From JBNKWA01 sp050299555 (GTDB taxonomy: Bacteria > Pseudomonadota > Alphaproteobacteria > Rhodobacterales > Rhodobacteraceae): 14,775 nucleotides of DNA. Made by a program: the position numbers and the translations under genes. Below the pieces are notes generated by a model that saw nothing but the letters and a program-made list of their open reading frames with translations, was not told the DNA's origin and did no database searches. Below, in pieces: positions 8,591 to 14,775 of this stretch (position 1 is the first letter of the stretch; each line of letters starts with the position of its first letter). The DNA lies in NCBI GenBank assembly GCA_050299555.1, contig JBNKWA010000082.1, forward strand, positions 1-14,775. The letters run 5' to 3'.

Positions 8591-9832
8591 TCACCCCTCC
8601 CGGAGCATGGCCAGCAGGCGCTTGCGGTCGCCCTGGTCGTCGGCCCGGGTCAGCGCCTCGGCCAACTCCTCCAGCGAGGCCAGCGAGTGGCAGGCCCGGA
8701 ACGCGTCCGCATGCGGCAGGAGCGCCCGGACCCCCCGCGCCTTCGGGGCGAAGCCCTCCCAGCGCAGGAGCGGGTTCAGCCAGATCACCTTTCTCGCCGA
8801 CAGCCGCAGCCGCTCGGCCTCGCGGGCCAGCGCGCCGGGATCGTCGCGGTCGAGCCCGTCGGTGATCAGAAGCACCACCGCGCCCCCCGCCATCACCCGC
8901 CGCGACCAGTCGCGGTTGAAGGCGTGCAGGCAGGCGCCGATCCGGGTGCCGCCCTCCCAGTCCTCGGCCTCGGCGCCGGCCGCCGCCAGCGCCTGGTCGA
9001 CGTCGCGGGTCTGCAGATGCCGGCTGATGTTGGTGAGCCGCGTGCCGAAGGTGAAGGAGTGCACCCTCGACCAGCCGGCGCCGTGGGCATTGGTGGCAGC
9101 ATGCAGGAAATGCAGCAGCATCCGGCTGTAGGACGCCATCGAACCGGAGATGTCGCAGAGCGCCACCAGCGCAGGCCAGCGCAGGCGCCGCTCGCGCATC
9201 GCCAGCCGCCGGATGTCGCCGCCCGAGCGCATCGCCGTCCGCATGGTGACGCGCCAGTCGGGCACCTGTCCGCGTGATGACGCCCGCGTCCGCCGCGAGG
9301 CGATGGGCTGCACCGGCAGCGCCAGCCGGGCGATCGCCCGGCGCGCTGCCGCCAGCTCGGCCCCGGTCATCTGCTCGAAATCCACGTGGCGCAGCCGCTC
9401 GACACCGGAAAAGGTCAGCGTCGCGTCGAACTCGACGGCCTCTGTTTCCTCGCCGCCTCCAGGAGGCGGCTCGTCGGGCAGCAGCGCCTCGGCGGCGCGC
9501 CGTTCACCGCCTTCCGGCCGGGGCATCGCTCCGCGCACCAAGGGCGCCATCAGCGCCGTCATGTGCTCGAGAAACCCGGGGTCACGCCAGAACAGCCGGA
9601 AGACCTGGGCAAAGATCACCCGATGCTCGGGCCGCGAGACGAAGCAGGCCTGCAGGGCGACGTAGAAATCCGCCTTGCGGCTGAAGCCCACCGCCTCGAC
9701 GGCGCGGATCGCCTCGACCACGCGGCCTGTCCCGACCGGAACGCCCGCCCGGCGCAGCGCTCTGGCGAAGTGCGTGATGTTGTCCGTGAGCCTGCCATCT
9801 TCGCTCGGCAGCGGATCGGCATTTGTGACCAT
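8591..9832 (-). CDS. coxE: CoxE-type von Willebrand factor A (VWA) domain protein
   Basis: From ATG 9832 the product has 413 aa. The N-terminal half (DGRLTDNITHFARALRRAGV, then DFYVALQACFVSRPEHRVIF) is the helical CoxE region. The C-terminal VWA domain has an intact MIDAS metal site: DISGS (227-231), Thr296 in GGTRIGA and Asp325 in LLITDG. CoxE acts with the MoxR ATPase CoxD in the cytoplasm or at the membrane to mature the Mo-[Cu]-type active site of CO dehydrogenase. In relatives of uncertain substrate the pair serves other Mo-hydroxylases. The conserved partners are in the window (xdhC, the MobA-like gene, coxD) but are separated from it by inserted DNA. The in-frame GTG at 9853 would add 7 residues; ATG is preferred. 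The stop is immediately followed by a 193-bp repeat element. Confidence 0.9.
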   Translation of the reverse strand: MVTNADPLPSEDGRLTDNITHFARALRRAGVPVGTGRVVEAIRAVEAVGFSRKADFYVALQACFVSRPEHRVIFAQVFRLFWRDPGFLEHMTALMAPLVRGAMPRPEGGERRAAEALLPDEPPPGGGEETEAVEFDATLTFSGVERLRHVDFEQMTGAELAAARRAIARLALPVQPIASRRTRASSRGQVPDWRVTMRTAMRSGGDIRRLAMRERRLRWPALVALCDISGSMASYSRMLLHFLHAATNAHGAGWSRVHSFTFGTRLTNISRHLQTRDVDQALAAAGAEAEDWEGGTRIGACLHAFNRDWSRRVMAGGAVVLLITDGLDRDDPGALAREAERLRLSARKVIWLNPLLRWEGFAPKARGVRALLPHADAFRACHSLASLEELAEALTRADDQGDRKRLLAMLREG

Positions 9833-10027
9833 GTGCGGAGCCCTAGCACGCACGCACGCCGACCGGAACGGGCTTTGGCGCGGTCACGAAAGCGCCGGCG
9901 ATTCTTGCTGTTCGAACCCGCCAACCCCACCTGTTCGGCGTTCGGCCCGGATGTGTCCACGGTTGATCCGTGGCGCCAAGACTCGCCAGTTATGCTCATT
10001 TTAACGGCTCTTTGCCAAGCAGGAAGA

Positions 10028-10750
10028 ATGGATACGTCCTGCGAAAAACTGGGCCTGGACTTTGCCGGTTTCTGGCAAACCTACAGGAATTGTATCCGAC
10101 CCGACGATGTGAGGGATCTGACGGTCAAGTCATTCAAGATCGACTCGGAGTTCTTGATGGAGTTCCGGGTCTTGAAGCCGTTCCTGACCTCGGACAAGGA
10201 GCACTGGGTGGACGACATTCTCCGTCACCTGATGGCCGTGGGCGGTCTGGGTCCGGAGTTCGGTACATCCGATCAATCCGAGGCGCGGCGGATCTACCGC
10301 GAGCACGAGCACGTGTTCTTCAGGGGCCGGTTCCGCGATGAATACCTCGACTCGATCGAGAAGGTGGCGCTGTTCTTCATCTTCCACAACGTCAAGTCGG
10401 TATTCCTTGTCGGTGCCTACAGGGCCCTGAATGCCAGGCTGATCGCGACCATCTGCCAGTTGGCAAAGAAGAACCGCCGTGCGCGACTGGACCTGGTGCT
10501 GAAGGCCCTGTCGGCCGCAACGCTGATCGAGGTGTACCAGATCCAGCGGACCTACATGCTCTACGAGCGGCACCTGAGCCAGAAGATGGTTCGCGAACTT
10601 GGCGAACGCGGGATGCTGAACGTCGATCCGGACATTGCCGGCACGATACCAGGACTGACAGCCGAAGACCCGTTGCAGCAACTGAAGAACCGCACCCTGA
10701 TGCCCAGCCTTTCCAAGCGGGCCGCAGGCAGCACCGACGAAGCCATGTGA
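10028..10750 (+). CDS. globin-coupled-sensor-like protein lacking the proximal His
   Basis: From ATG 10028 the product has 240 aa, with AGGAAG just upstream at close spacing; an ATG at 9992 would add 12 residues. Residues 35-165 follow the protoglobin/globin-coupled-sensor pattern: FRVLKPFLTSDKEHWVDDIL, then EHVFFRGRFRDEYLDSIEKV and VFLVGAYRALNARLIATI, matching the family's HxxlfsGrFdeeYl..sIrrIGrvHariGL..YigaY layout. Where the family has the haem-binding proximal His, this protein has Phe117; His120 lies three residues later, out of register. I infer a haem-free globin-fold sensor, in the manner of the RsbR N-terminal domain. There is no GGDEF, methyl-accepting or kinase output domain, only a short C-terminal tail of about 60 residues. 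It is divergent from coxE and lies 148 bp before the DUF2189 gene. Confidence 0.6.
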   Translation: MDTSCEKLGLDFAGFWQTYRNCIRPDDVRDLTVKSFKIDSEFLMEFRVLKPFLTSDKEHWVDDILRHLMAVGGLGPEFGTSDQSEARRIYREHEHVFFRGRFRDEYLDSIEKVALFFIFHNVKSVFLVGAYRALNARLIATICQLAKKNRRARLDLVLKALSAATLIEVYQIQRTYMLYERHLSQKMVRELGERGMLNVDPDIAGTIPGLTAEDPLQQLKNRTLMPSLSKRAAGSTDEAM

Positions 10751-10898
10751 TCCCGGCGGCACGGCAAACGCCGAGTTGCCGAAACCGCCCGCGCCAGCCA
10801 AGTCCCGCGTGTCCAACGACTGGTGACCCCGACCCTCAGGTGCTTGATTTCCGTGCCCCATCTCGCCAGCCTGCGGGCAGTCGCCCGACGGAGGACAC

Positions 10899-11660
10899 AT
10901 GCTCGAAGCGCCGGCATTGCCCGAGATCGGGCGGATCACGATCGATGACCTGAAGGCCGCCCTGCGCGCCGCCTGGACCGACTTCCGCACCGCACCGCTT
11001 TTCGGGCTCTTCTTCGCGGGCTTCTATGTCGTCGCGGGCCTTTCGCTGATCCTGCTGGGCGCCGGCACGGTGGCCTGGACCCTGACCCTGTCGCTGGGCT
11101 TTCCGCTGATCGCGCCGTTTGCCGCGGTCGGGCTCTACGAGGTCAGCCGGCGGCTGGAGGCGGGCGAGCGCCCCACCTGGACAGGCGTGCTGGGCGTCGT
11201 CGCCGCCGAACGCGGACGCCAGGTGCCGTGGATCGGCGCCATCGTGGTCATCGCCTTTCTGTTCTGGACCTTCTTCGCCCACATGCTGTTCGCGCTGGTG
11301 ATGGGGATGACCGCGCTCCGCACGGGGCACATGTCGCTGGCCGCCTTCTTCACCGTACCTGGCCTGACGCTGGTGGCGGCCGAGCTGGTCGCCGGCGGCG
11401 CCTTCGCGCTCCTGATGTACGCGCTGACGGTGATGAGCCTGCCGCTCTGCCTCGATCGGGACGTGGACTTCGTCTCGGCCATGCTCCTCAGCCTCCGGAC
11501 CGTCACCGAGAACAAGCTGGTGATGCTGGTCTGGGCGGCGATCCTGGGTGCCGGGGTCGTCGCCTCGATGGTGCCGGCCTTTCTCGGCCTGTTCCTGACC
11601 CTGCCCGTCTTCGGGCATGCGAGCTGGCACCTCTATCGAAGGGCGCTGCACGGGGCCTGA
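10899..11660 (+). CDS. DUF2189 integral membrane protein
   Basis: The product has 253 aa with GGAGG 5 nt before ATG 10899. A cytoplasmic N-terminus (ITIDDLKAALRAAWTDFRTA) leads into hydrophobic segments at about 33-55 and 57-78. A hallmark loop, APFAAVGLYEVSRRLEAGE, follows, with further membrane segments near 108-135, 145-180 and 207-240. The pattern PLFGLFFAGFY..PLIAPFAAVGLYEVSRR is characteristic of DUF2189, a family of about 250-residue inner-membrane proteins of unknown biochemical role. It is full length with no damage. It lies 148 bp after the globin-like gene on the same strand, so co-transcription is possible but not shown. Its stop is followed after 13 nt by the inverted copy of the 193-bp repeat. 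Confidence 0.9.
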   Translation: MLEAPALPEIGRITIDDLKAALRAAWTDFRTAPLFGLFFAGFYVVAGLSLILLGAGTVAWTLTLSLGFPLIAPFAAVGLYEVSRRLEAGERPTWTGVLGVVAAERGRQVPWIGAIVVIAFLFWTFFAHMLFALVMGMTALRTGHMSLAAFFTVPGLTLVAAELVAGGAFALLMYALTVMSLPLCLDRDVDFVSAMLLSLRTVTENKLVMLVWAAILGAGVVASMVPAFLGLFLTLPVFGHASWHLYRRALHGA

Positions 11661-11673
11661 CAGCCCGGTTTTC

Positions 11674-11865
11674 GGGGCCCGGACCGGGCGTCCCCATGGG
11701 GACGGGGGGTCAAACTGTTGAAATTCGACGAAAACCCGTGGGGACATTGTGGGGACGCGGGTGCAGGTCAGCTTGCGGCGCCGGGCGGGCGTTCCTGCGT
11801 CCCCACGGGGACGCATAGTCAAGTCATTGAAATAAATAGATAAAAGTGTTAACGCGGGTGGGGAC
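11674..11865 (-). repeat. 192-bp interspersed repeat, copy 2 (inverted)
   Basis: Read on the minus strand this matches copy 1 (8395-8587). GGGGCCCGGACC is at 11674-11685, the palindrome GTCCCCATGGGGAC at 11690-11703, GTGGGGAC boxes at 11738-11745 and 11749-11756, the palindrome GTCCCCACGGGGAC at 11799-11812 (20-bp symmetry 11796-11815), TCAAGTCATTGAA at 11819-11831, TAAAAGTGTTAAC at 11841-11853 and a final GTGGGGAC at 11858-11865. Distances between matching boxes are the same as in copy 1 to within one base. This copy has an intact fifth box where copy 1 has a decayed one. It follows the DUF2189 stop by 13 nt and its far end is 26 bp from the truncated brnT remnant. Confidence 0.85.
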
Positions 11866-11891
11866 GCCCGACAGCGGGGCGCCAGCAGCCG

Positions 11892-12216
11892 GCCCAAAGC
11901 GCCTCGAACCTGGCCAAGCCTGATATCGACTTCGATCAGGCTCAGACGCTTCTGGATGATCCGTGGATGCTCGAAGCGCCAGCCGGGACCGGGGGCGAGC
12001 GGCGCTATCAATGGCAAGCACTGGGCGGCAGCACGGGCCACGCGAGGCGACGCGGCGGACTGGTCCCGTGCGCGCCGCCCCAACGACCGGACAAAGCGCT
12101 TCAAGGTCGATGTCCCGGCCTGGATCATGGATGGTCTCGACAAGCAGGCCCGCCACCTCGGCGTGACCCGCCAATCGCTGATCAAGTTGTGGATTGCCGA
12201 AAGGCTGCAAAGTTAG
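11892..12216 (+). pseudogene. decayed BrnT/BrnA-type toxin-antitoxin locus
   Basis: The frame from 11892 reads AQSASNLAKPDIDFDQAQTL and then LDDPWMLEAPAGTGGERRYQ. This is the BrnT toxin pattern (xxAxxNLxKHGIDFxxAxxLxDDPxxL..GxERY) without its start and first beta strand, and with Pro in place of the usual His after LAK. After RYQ the toxin pattern continues in another frame (INGKHWAAARATRGDA, RARRPND), so bases have been lost near 12005. That second frame then runs directly into a ribbon-helix-helix antitoxin C-terminus: KRFKVDVPAWIMDGLDKQAR, then HLGVTRQSLIKLWIAERLQS, stop at 12216. In live loci toxin and antitoxin are separate genes. The toxin ribonuclease is therefore almost certainly dead. 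Whether the fused antitoxin part is still translated, for example from GTG or ATG codons near 11956, is open. The missing 5' end borders the repeat ending at 11865. Confidence 0.7.
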
Positions 12217-12325
12217 CACAGGGACGGGTCCGCACCGACATTGATATCGCTAATGCGTGATCTTTGATAGAATTGGTTGCGGAGTGCAAATCGTGGTATC
12301 ATTGCCTTGGATTGCCGGGGTCGAC

Positions 12326-13087
12326 ATGAACATCTTTCGTTCAGATTCAGTGCCTTACGCTATTGTGCTGCTCGTCGCCACCTTAGGCTGGCTGCTTAAC
12401 AGCTTCTGGACCGAGCTGACCGCCTCGCGGGTGATTTCCTTCAAATTGGACACGGCCGCGGCCGGCAAGATTTCCACACTGCACGTTCGAAACATCTCGC
12501 GGTTAAAGACTATCAAGGACTTTACCTTCTCTCTCGTGTGCAACGGAGAACTTTGCTTCGACGAAATACCGGACGGCTACTCCTCCCCAATCTACCACCC
12601 ACCGCTTTTCAGCCAAGAAGCCAAGGAGGCACAGTCGGCGTTTGAAATCGGGTACAAGGTGACCTTGGTCGCCGGCGGGCACCTACAAATTGACTTCCGC
12701 CGGAATTCTGAATCGGGCGATATTCGGTTCTTCTACAGACCGCAGTCCGGTTCCGAGGAACTGTACGTCTTCGAAGAAAGCATCGCGACATATGCAGTGC
12801 GGCATACGGTCGGCATCTATTTTTGGTCGTTGGTTTTAGCCGTCGCGGCGTTTGTCCTTGTGGTGCTAGGCAGCCTGTTGGGTAAACGGAAGGAGGTCAG
12901 TGATGAAAAACCCAAGGAGCTTGTTGTTGGCATCTATCGCCATCGTGGCCAGCAGTCAGCCGGCACTGGCCGAAAAGGTGACGATCCAGGTGGTGGCCAA
13001 AGGCAGCAACCCGCCCGTACCGATCCAAAGCCGCGTGAAGATCACGGTCGGCGGAGGGCAACTGGAGGAGAGGCCCACAAATCCTGA
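12326..13087 (+). CDS. unrecognised two-TM membrane protein, 3' end overlapping the next gene
   Basis: From ATG 12326 the product has 253 aa; a GTG at 12257 would add 23 residues. A hydrophobic helix at 9-27 (VPYAIVLLVATLGWLLNSFW) and another at about 162-184 (VGIYFWSLVLAVAAFVLVVL) enclose a soluble, beta-rich region of about 130 residues with a Cys72/Cys77 pair. I do not recognise the family. The last 60 or so residues after GKRKEVS are Arg/Gly/Gln-rich and overlap the next gene by 185 nt in another frame. Stops in a neighbouring frame at 12883 (TAA) and 12901 (TGA, overlapping ATG as TGATG) suggest the natural end was near 12900 and that a small indel extended the frame. It probably works with the secreted protein encoded just downstream. 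Base composition is less GC-rich than the coxDE genes. Confidence 0.6.
   Translation: MNIFRSDSVPYAIVLLVATLGWLLNSFWTELTASRVISFKLDTAAAGKISTLHVRNISRLKTIKDFTFSLVCNGELCFDEIPDGYSSPIYHPPLFSQEAKEAQSAFEIGYKVTLVAGGHLQIDFRRNSESGDIRFFYRPQSGSEELYVFEESIATYAVRHTVGIYFWSLVLAVAAFVLVVLGSLLGKRKEVSDEKPKELVVGIYRHRGQQSAGTGRKGDDPGGGQRQQPARTDPKPREDHGRRRATGGEAHKS
12891..12897 (+). promoter_or_regulatory. strong ribosome binding site that fixes the start at 12903
   Basis: AGGAGGT lies 5 nt before ATG 12903 and inside the end of the preceding gene. It supports ATG 12903 over the adjacent GTG 12900 and suggests coupled translation of the two genes. Confidence 0.75.
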
Positions 13088-13664
13088 GGGCATCCTTGTT
13101 GTTGATCTGGTGAAATGCGACGAGTCGGGACATTTCGAGGCATCCCCGGTGAGCGGAATCGCGTTTCGGAAGGCCGAACGGGTCGGGTGCCAGCCGGTGC
13201 CGATTCTCATTGAACTGCCGCGAAACCGGTTCGCCGCCGTCCCGCAAGATTTCATCAGGGACGACTTCAGCTATCTCGTACACGTGGACCCAGATCTGCA
13301 GACCCGGGTCCTTGCCGCCAACGAAACAGATAATCCCGCCGTGATTGGCCAGACCGCCGCCGACGTGGCGTGGGCGCTTAGGCAACAAGGCGACATCGAA
13401 GGTGCCAAGGTGTTCCAGAGCGTCGCCATTGGGGCGGGAGTCGATGCGCTGGCCACTGTTGTCGGCGAAACGCCATCAGATGAGGTGCTTTCACGATTTA
13501 CTATCAGGTACGGCCGCGACAATCTGACCGCCACCTCGCCTGAAGGAGAACAGGTCCTGAGGCAATATCAGGCGCATGTGGGCATTGCAGCGGATGGCAT
13601 TTGGGGGCCGCAGACCTTCCGGTCGCTGGCCGAGAGCCTGGCCGCCATGGGTGGGGAAAGCTGA
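12903..13664 (+). CDS. secreted protein with C-terminal peptidoglycan-binding motif
   Basis: The product has 253 aa. The N-terminus MKNPRSLLLASIAIVASSQP ends in ALA and E24, a clear signal peptide, so the protein is exported to the periplasm. A beta-rich region follows (EKVTIQVVAKGSNPPVPIQS..) with Cys72 and Cys96, which may form a disulfide. Residues 150-180 look like a single TPR-type helix pair (ADVAWALRQQGDIEGAKVFQ). Residues 218-243 (VLRQYQAHVGIAADGIWGPQ, then TFRSL) match the core of PG_binding_1 (qxxxGlxxDGixGpxT), which binds cell-wall peptidoglycan. The middle of the protein is not recognised. It is coupled to the upstream two-TM gene, suggesting an envelope-located pair. Its stop is 4 nt from the stop of the convergent coxD, so this is the right edge of the accessory block. 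Confidence 0.7.
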   Translation: MKNPRSLLLASIAIVASSQPALAEKVTIQVVAKGSNPPVPIQSRVKITVGGGQLEERPTNPEGILVVDLVKCDESGHFEASPVSGIAFRKAERVGCQPVPILIELPRNRFAAVPQDFIRDDFSYLVHVDPDLQTRVLAANETDNPAVIGQTAADVAWALRQQGDIEGAKVFQSVAIGAGVDALATVVGETPSDEVLSRFTIRYGRDNLTATSPEGEQVLRQYQAHVGIAADGIWGPQTFRSLAESLAAMGGES

Positions 13665-13668
13665 GAGC

Positions 13669-14604
13669 CTACACCGGCGCCAGCGCCGCCCGGGCCTCGT
13701 CGAGGATGCGCTTCGCCTCGGACCCCTGCAACTTCTGGATGTCGTCCTGGTATTTCAGCACCGCGCCCACGGTGTCGGCGATCACCTCGGGGCTGAGCTG
13801 CACGTGGTCGAGGGCAACCAGGCACCGCGCCCAGTCGATGGTCTCGGCCACCCCGGGCTTCTTGAACAGGTCCTCGTTTCGCAGCGCCTGCACGAAGGCC
13901 ACCACCTCGCGGCCGAGCGCCGCCCGGGCCTCGGGCACCCGCGCCGTCAGGATCGCCATCTCGCGCTCGAAGTCGGGATAGTCGACCCAGTGATAGAGGC
14001 AGCGCCGCTTCAGCGCGTCGTGCACCTCGCGGGTGCGGTTCGAGGTCAGGATGACGATGGGAGGCGCCTCGGCGCGGATGGTGCCGAGCTCGGGGATGGT
14101 GACCTGGAAGTCGCTGAGCGCCTCGAGCAGGAACGCCTCGAACGGCTCGTCGGTGCGGTCGAGCTCGTCGATCAGAAGCACCGGCGCGCCGCCGGGCTGC
14201 GGGCTCATGGCATCCAGAAGCGGCCGGCGGATCAGGAAACGGTCCGAGAAAAGCTCGCCCGTCAGGGTCTCGCGGTCGGTGCCCTCCACCGCCTCGGCGG
14301 TGCGGATGGCGACCATCTGGGCGGGGAAGTTCCACTCGTAGACGGCACTGGCGGCGTCGAGCCCCTCGTAACATTGCAGGCGGATCAGGCGCCGGCCCAG
14401 GCCGGCAGCGATGGCCTTGGCGATCTCGGTCTTGCCGACGCCGGCCTCGCCTTCGAGGAACAGCGGCTTGCCGAGCTTCAGCGCCAGGAAGGCGACGGTG
14501 CCCAGCGCCCGGCCGCAGACATAGCCGGCCTCGCCCAGCATCGCGATGGTGGCGTCAATGGAAGCGGGCAGGTTCAAGCGGCGTCCTTCGGGCTGACGGG
14601 TCAT
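13669..14604 (-). CDS. coxD: CoxD/MoxR-family AAA+ ATPase
   Basis: The product has 311 aa. Motifs appear in order: Walker A GEAGVGKT (52-59), the MoxR-type segment LIRLQCYEGLDAASAVYEWN (73-92), Walker B VLLIDELDR (142-150), sensor-1 LTSNR (186-190) and the arginine pair Arg200-Arg201 in ALKRRCLYHWVDYPD. Family length is normal. MoxR ATPases of the CoxD branch work with the VWA protein CoxE as a chaperone pair that remodels or assembles Mo-hydroxylase active sites in the cytoplasm. The partner gene (8591-9832) is on the same strand but about 3.8 kb downstream instead of adjacent, so co-transcription is probably broken. ATG 14604 has no strong ribosome site. It is convergent with the secreted-protein gene, with 4 nt between stops. 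Confidence 0.92.
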   Translation of the reverse strand: MTRQPEGRRLNLPASIDATIAMLGEAGYVCGRALGTVAFLALKLGKPLFLEGEAGVGKTEIAKAIAAGLGRRLIRLQCYEGLDAASAVYEWNFPAQMVAIRTAEAVEGTDRETLTGELFSDRFLIRRPLLDAMSPQPGGAPVLLIDELDRTDEPFEAFLLEALSDFQVTIPELGTIRAEAPPIVILTSNRTREVHDALKRRCLYHWVDYPDFEREMAILTARVPEARAALGREVVAFVQALRNEDLFKKPGVAETIDWARCLVALDHVQLSPEVIADTVGAVLKYQDDIQKLQGSEAKRILDEARAALAPV

Positions 14605-14657
14605 AAGGAACGGCTGGGGCGGGGAAAATCAACCCTGGCCCGCAGGCGGAGCCGGTT

Positions 14658-14775
14658 TCACAGCAGCACCACGCCGGCGAGGCCGAGAAAGAGGAAGAAG
14701 CCGACGATGTCGGTGGTGGTGGTGACGAAGGTTCCCGATGCGAGGGCCGGGTCGGCGCCGAGCCGGTTCAGCACC
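14658..14775 (-). CDS. mgtE: C-terminus of MgtE-family Mg2+ channel (partial)
   Basis: Only the last 39 codons are in the window: VLNRLGADPALASGTFVTTT, then TDIVGFFLFLGLAGVVLL and TGA. The segment DPALASGTFVTTTTDIVGFF is the MgtE signature in the fifth transmembrane helix, which lines the Mg2+ pore. MgtE is a dimeric inner-membrane channel gated by cytosolic Mg2+. The gene is upstream of coxD on the same strand, 53 bp away, so the two could be co-transcribed. Confidence 0.9.
   Translation of the reverse strand, partial: VLNRLGADPALASGTFVTTTTDIVGFFLFLGLAGVVLL

Noticed and set aside
9386..10027. Long 5' extension of the globin-like gene
   Set aside because: Antisense to coxE and compositionally unlike the rest; the similarity to globin sensors begins after 10028.
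8588..11673. Composite transposon bounded by the two repeats
   Set aside because: No transposase gene inside, no target duplication seen at the outer edges, and coxE inside belongs with coxD and xdhC outside.
10836..12185. 449-codon minus-strand open frame
   Set aside because: Antisense to the DUF2189 gene and to repeat copy 2; the product is low-complexity Gln/Arg/Gly-rich.
12241..12302. Promoter upstream of the two-TM membrane protein gene
   Set aside because: TTGATA and TATCAT/TAGAAT-like hexamers exist, but their spacings (13-27 bp) do not fit a sigma70 promoter.

Overview
The window comes from a high-GC bacterial chromosome. The codon use, the Mo-cofactor/CoxDE gene set and the SIMPL/MgtE neighbours suggest an alphaproteobacterium, most likely Rhodobacterales-like; this is inference, because no rRNA or marker gene is present. 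No rRNA, tRNA, CRISPR array, transposase or integrase was seen.

Layout. Positions 1-3589 hold the start of an unidentified minus-strand gene (cut by the window edge), a periplasmic SIMPL-domain protein (minus) and a divergent, very Ala/Pro/Glu-rich single-pass membrane protein. The last one ends in a PilP/GspC-like beta domain and has a near-consensus sigma70 promoter. Positions 3720-6394 hold two translationally coupled minus-strand genes: xdhC, then a molybdopterin-binding/MobA-like nucleotidyltransferase fusion. Further right on the same strand lie a CoxE-type VWA protein (8591-9832), a CoxD/MoxR AAA ATPase (13669-14604) and the last codons of an MgtE Mg2+ channel. CoxD, CoxE, XdhC and the MobA-like protein form a recognisable Mo-hydroxylase (CO-dehydrogenase-like) maturation set. 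Their catalytic subunits are not in the window.

This maturation set appears to be interrupted twice. Between coxE and xdhC sits a visibly AT-rich gene (6720-8168) for a Sll1717-type P-loop ATPase, on the opposite strand and probably acquired. Between coxD and coxE sits about 3.8 kb of plus-strand accessory DNA. It holds a globin-sensor-like protein lacking the expected haem-binding His, a DUF2189 membrane protein, a decayed BrnT/BrnA toxin-antitoxin locus, and an unrecognised pair made of a two-TM membrane protein and a secreted protein with a peptidoglycan-binding motif.

The most striking non-coding structure is a 193/192-bp element present twice in inverted orientation, at 8395-8587 and 11674-11865. 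Each copy carries spaced GTCCCCAC boxes, two of them as full palindromes, and two identical 13-bp AT-rich blocks at matching positions. Each copy starts a few bases after the stop codon of a gene (coxE or the DUF2189 gene), in the same orientation relative to that gene. One copy abuts the truncated brnT remnant. The pair brackets the coxE/globin/DUF2189 segment.
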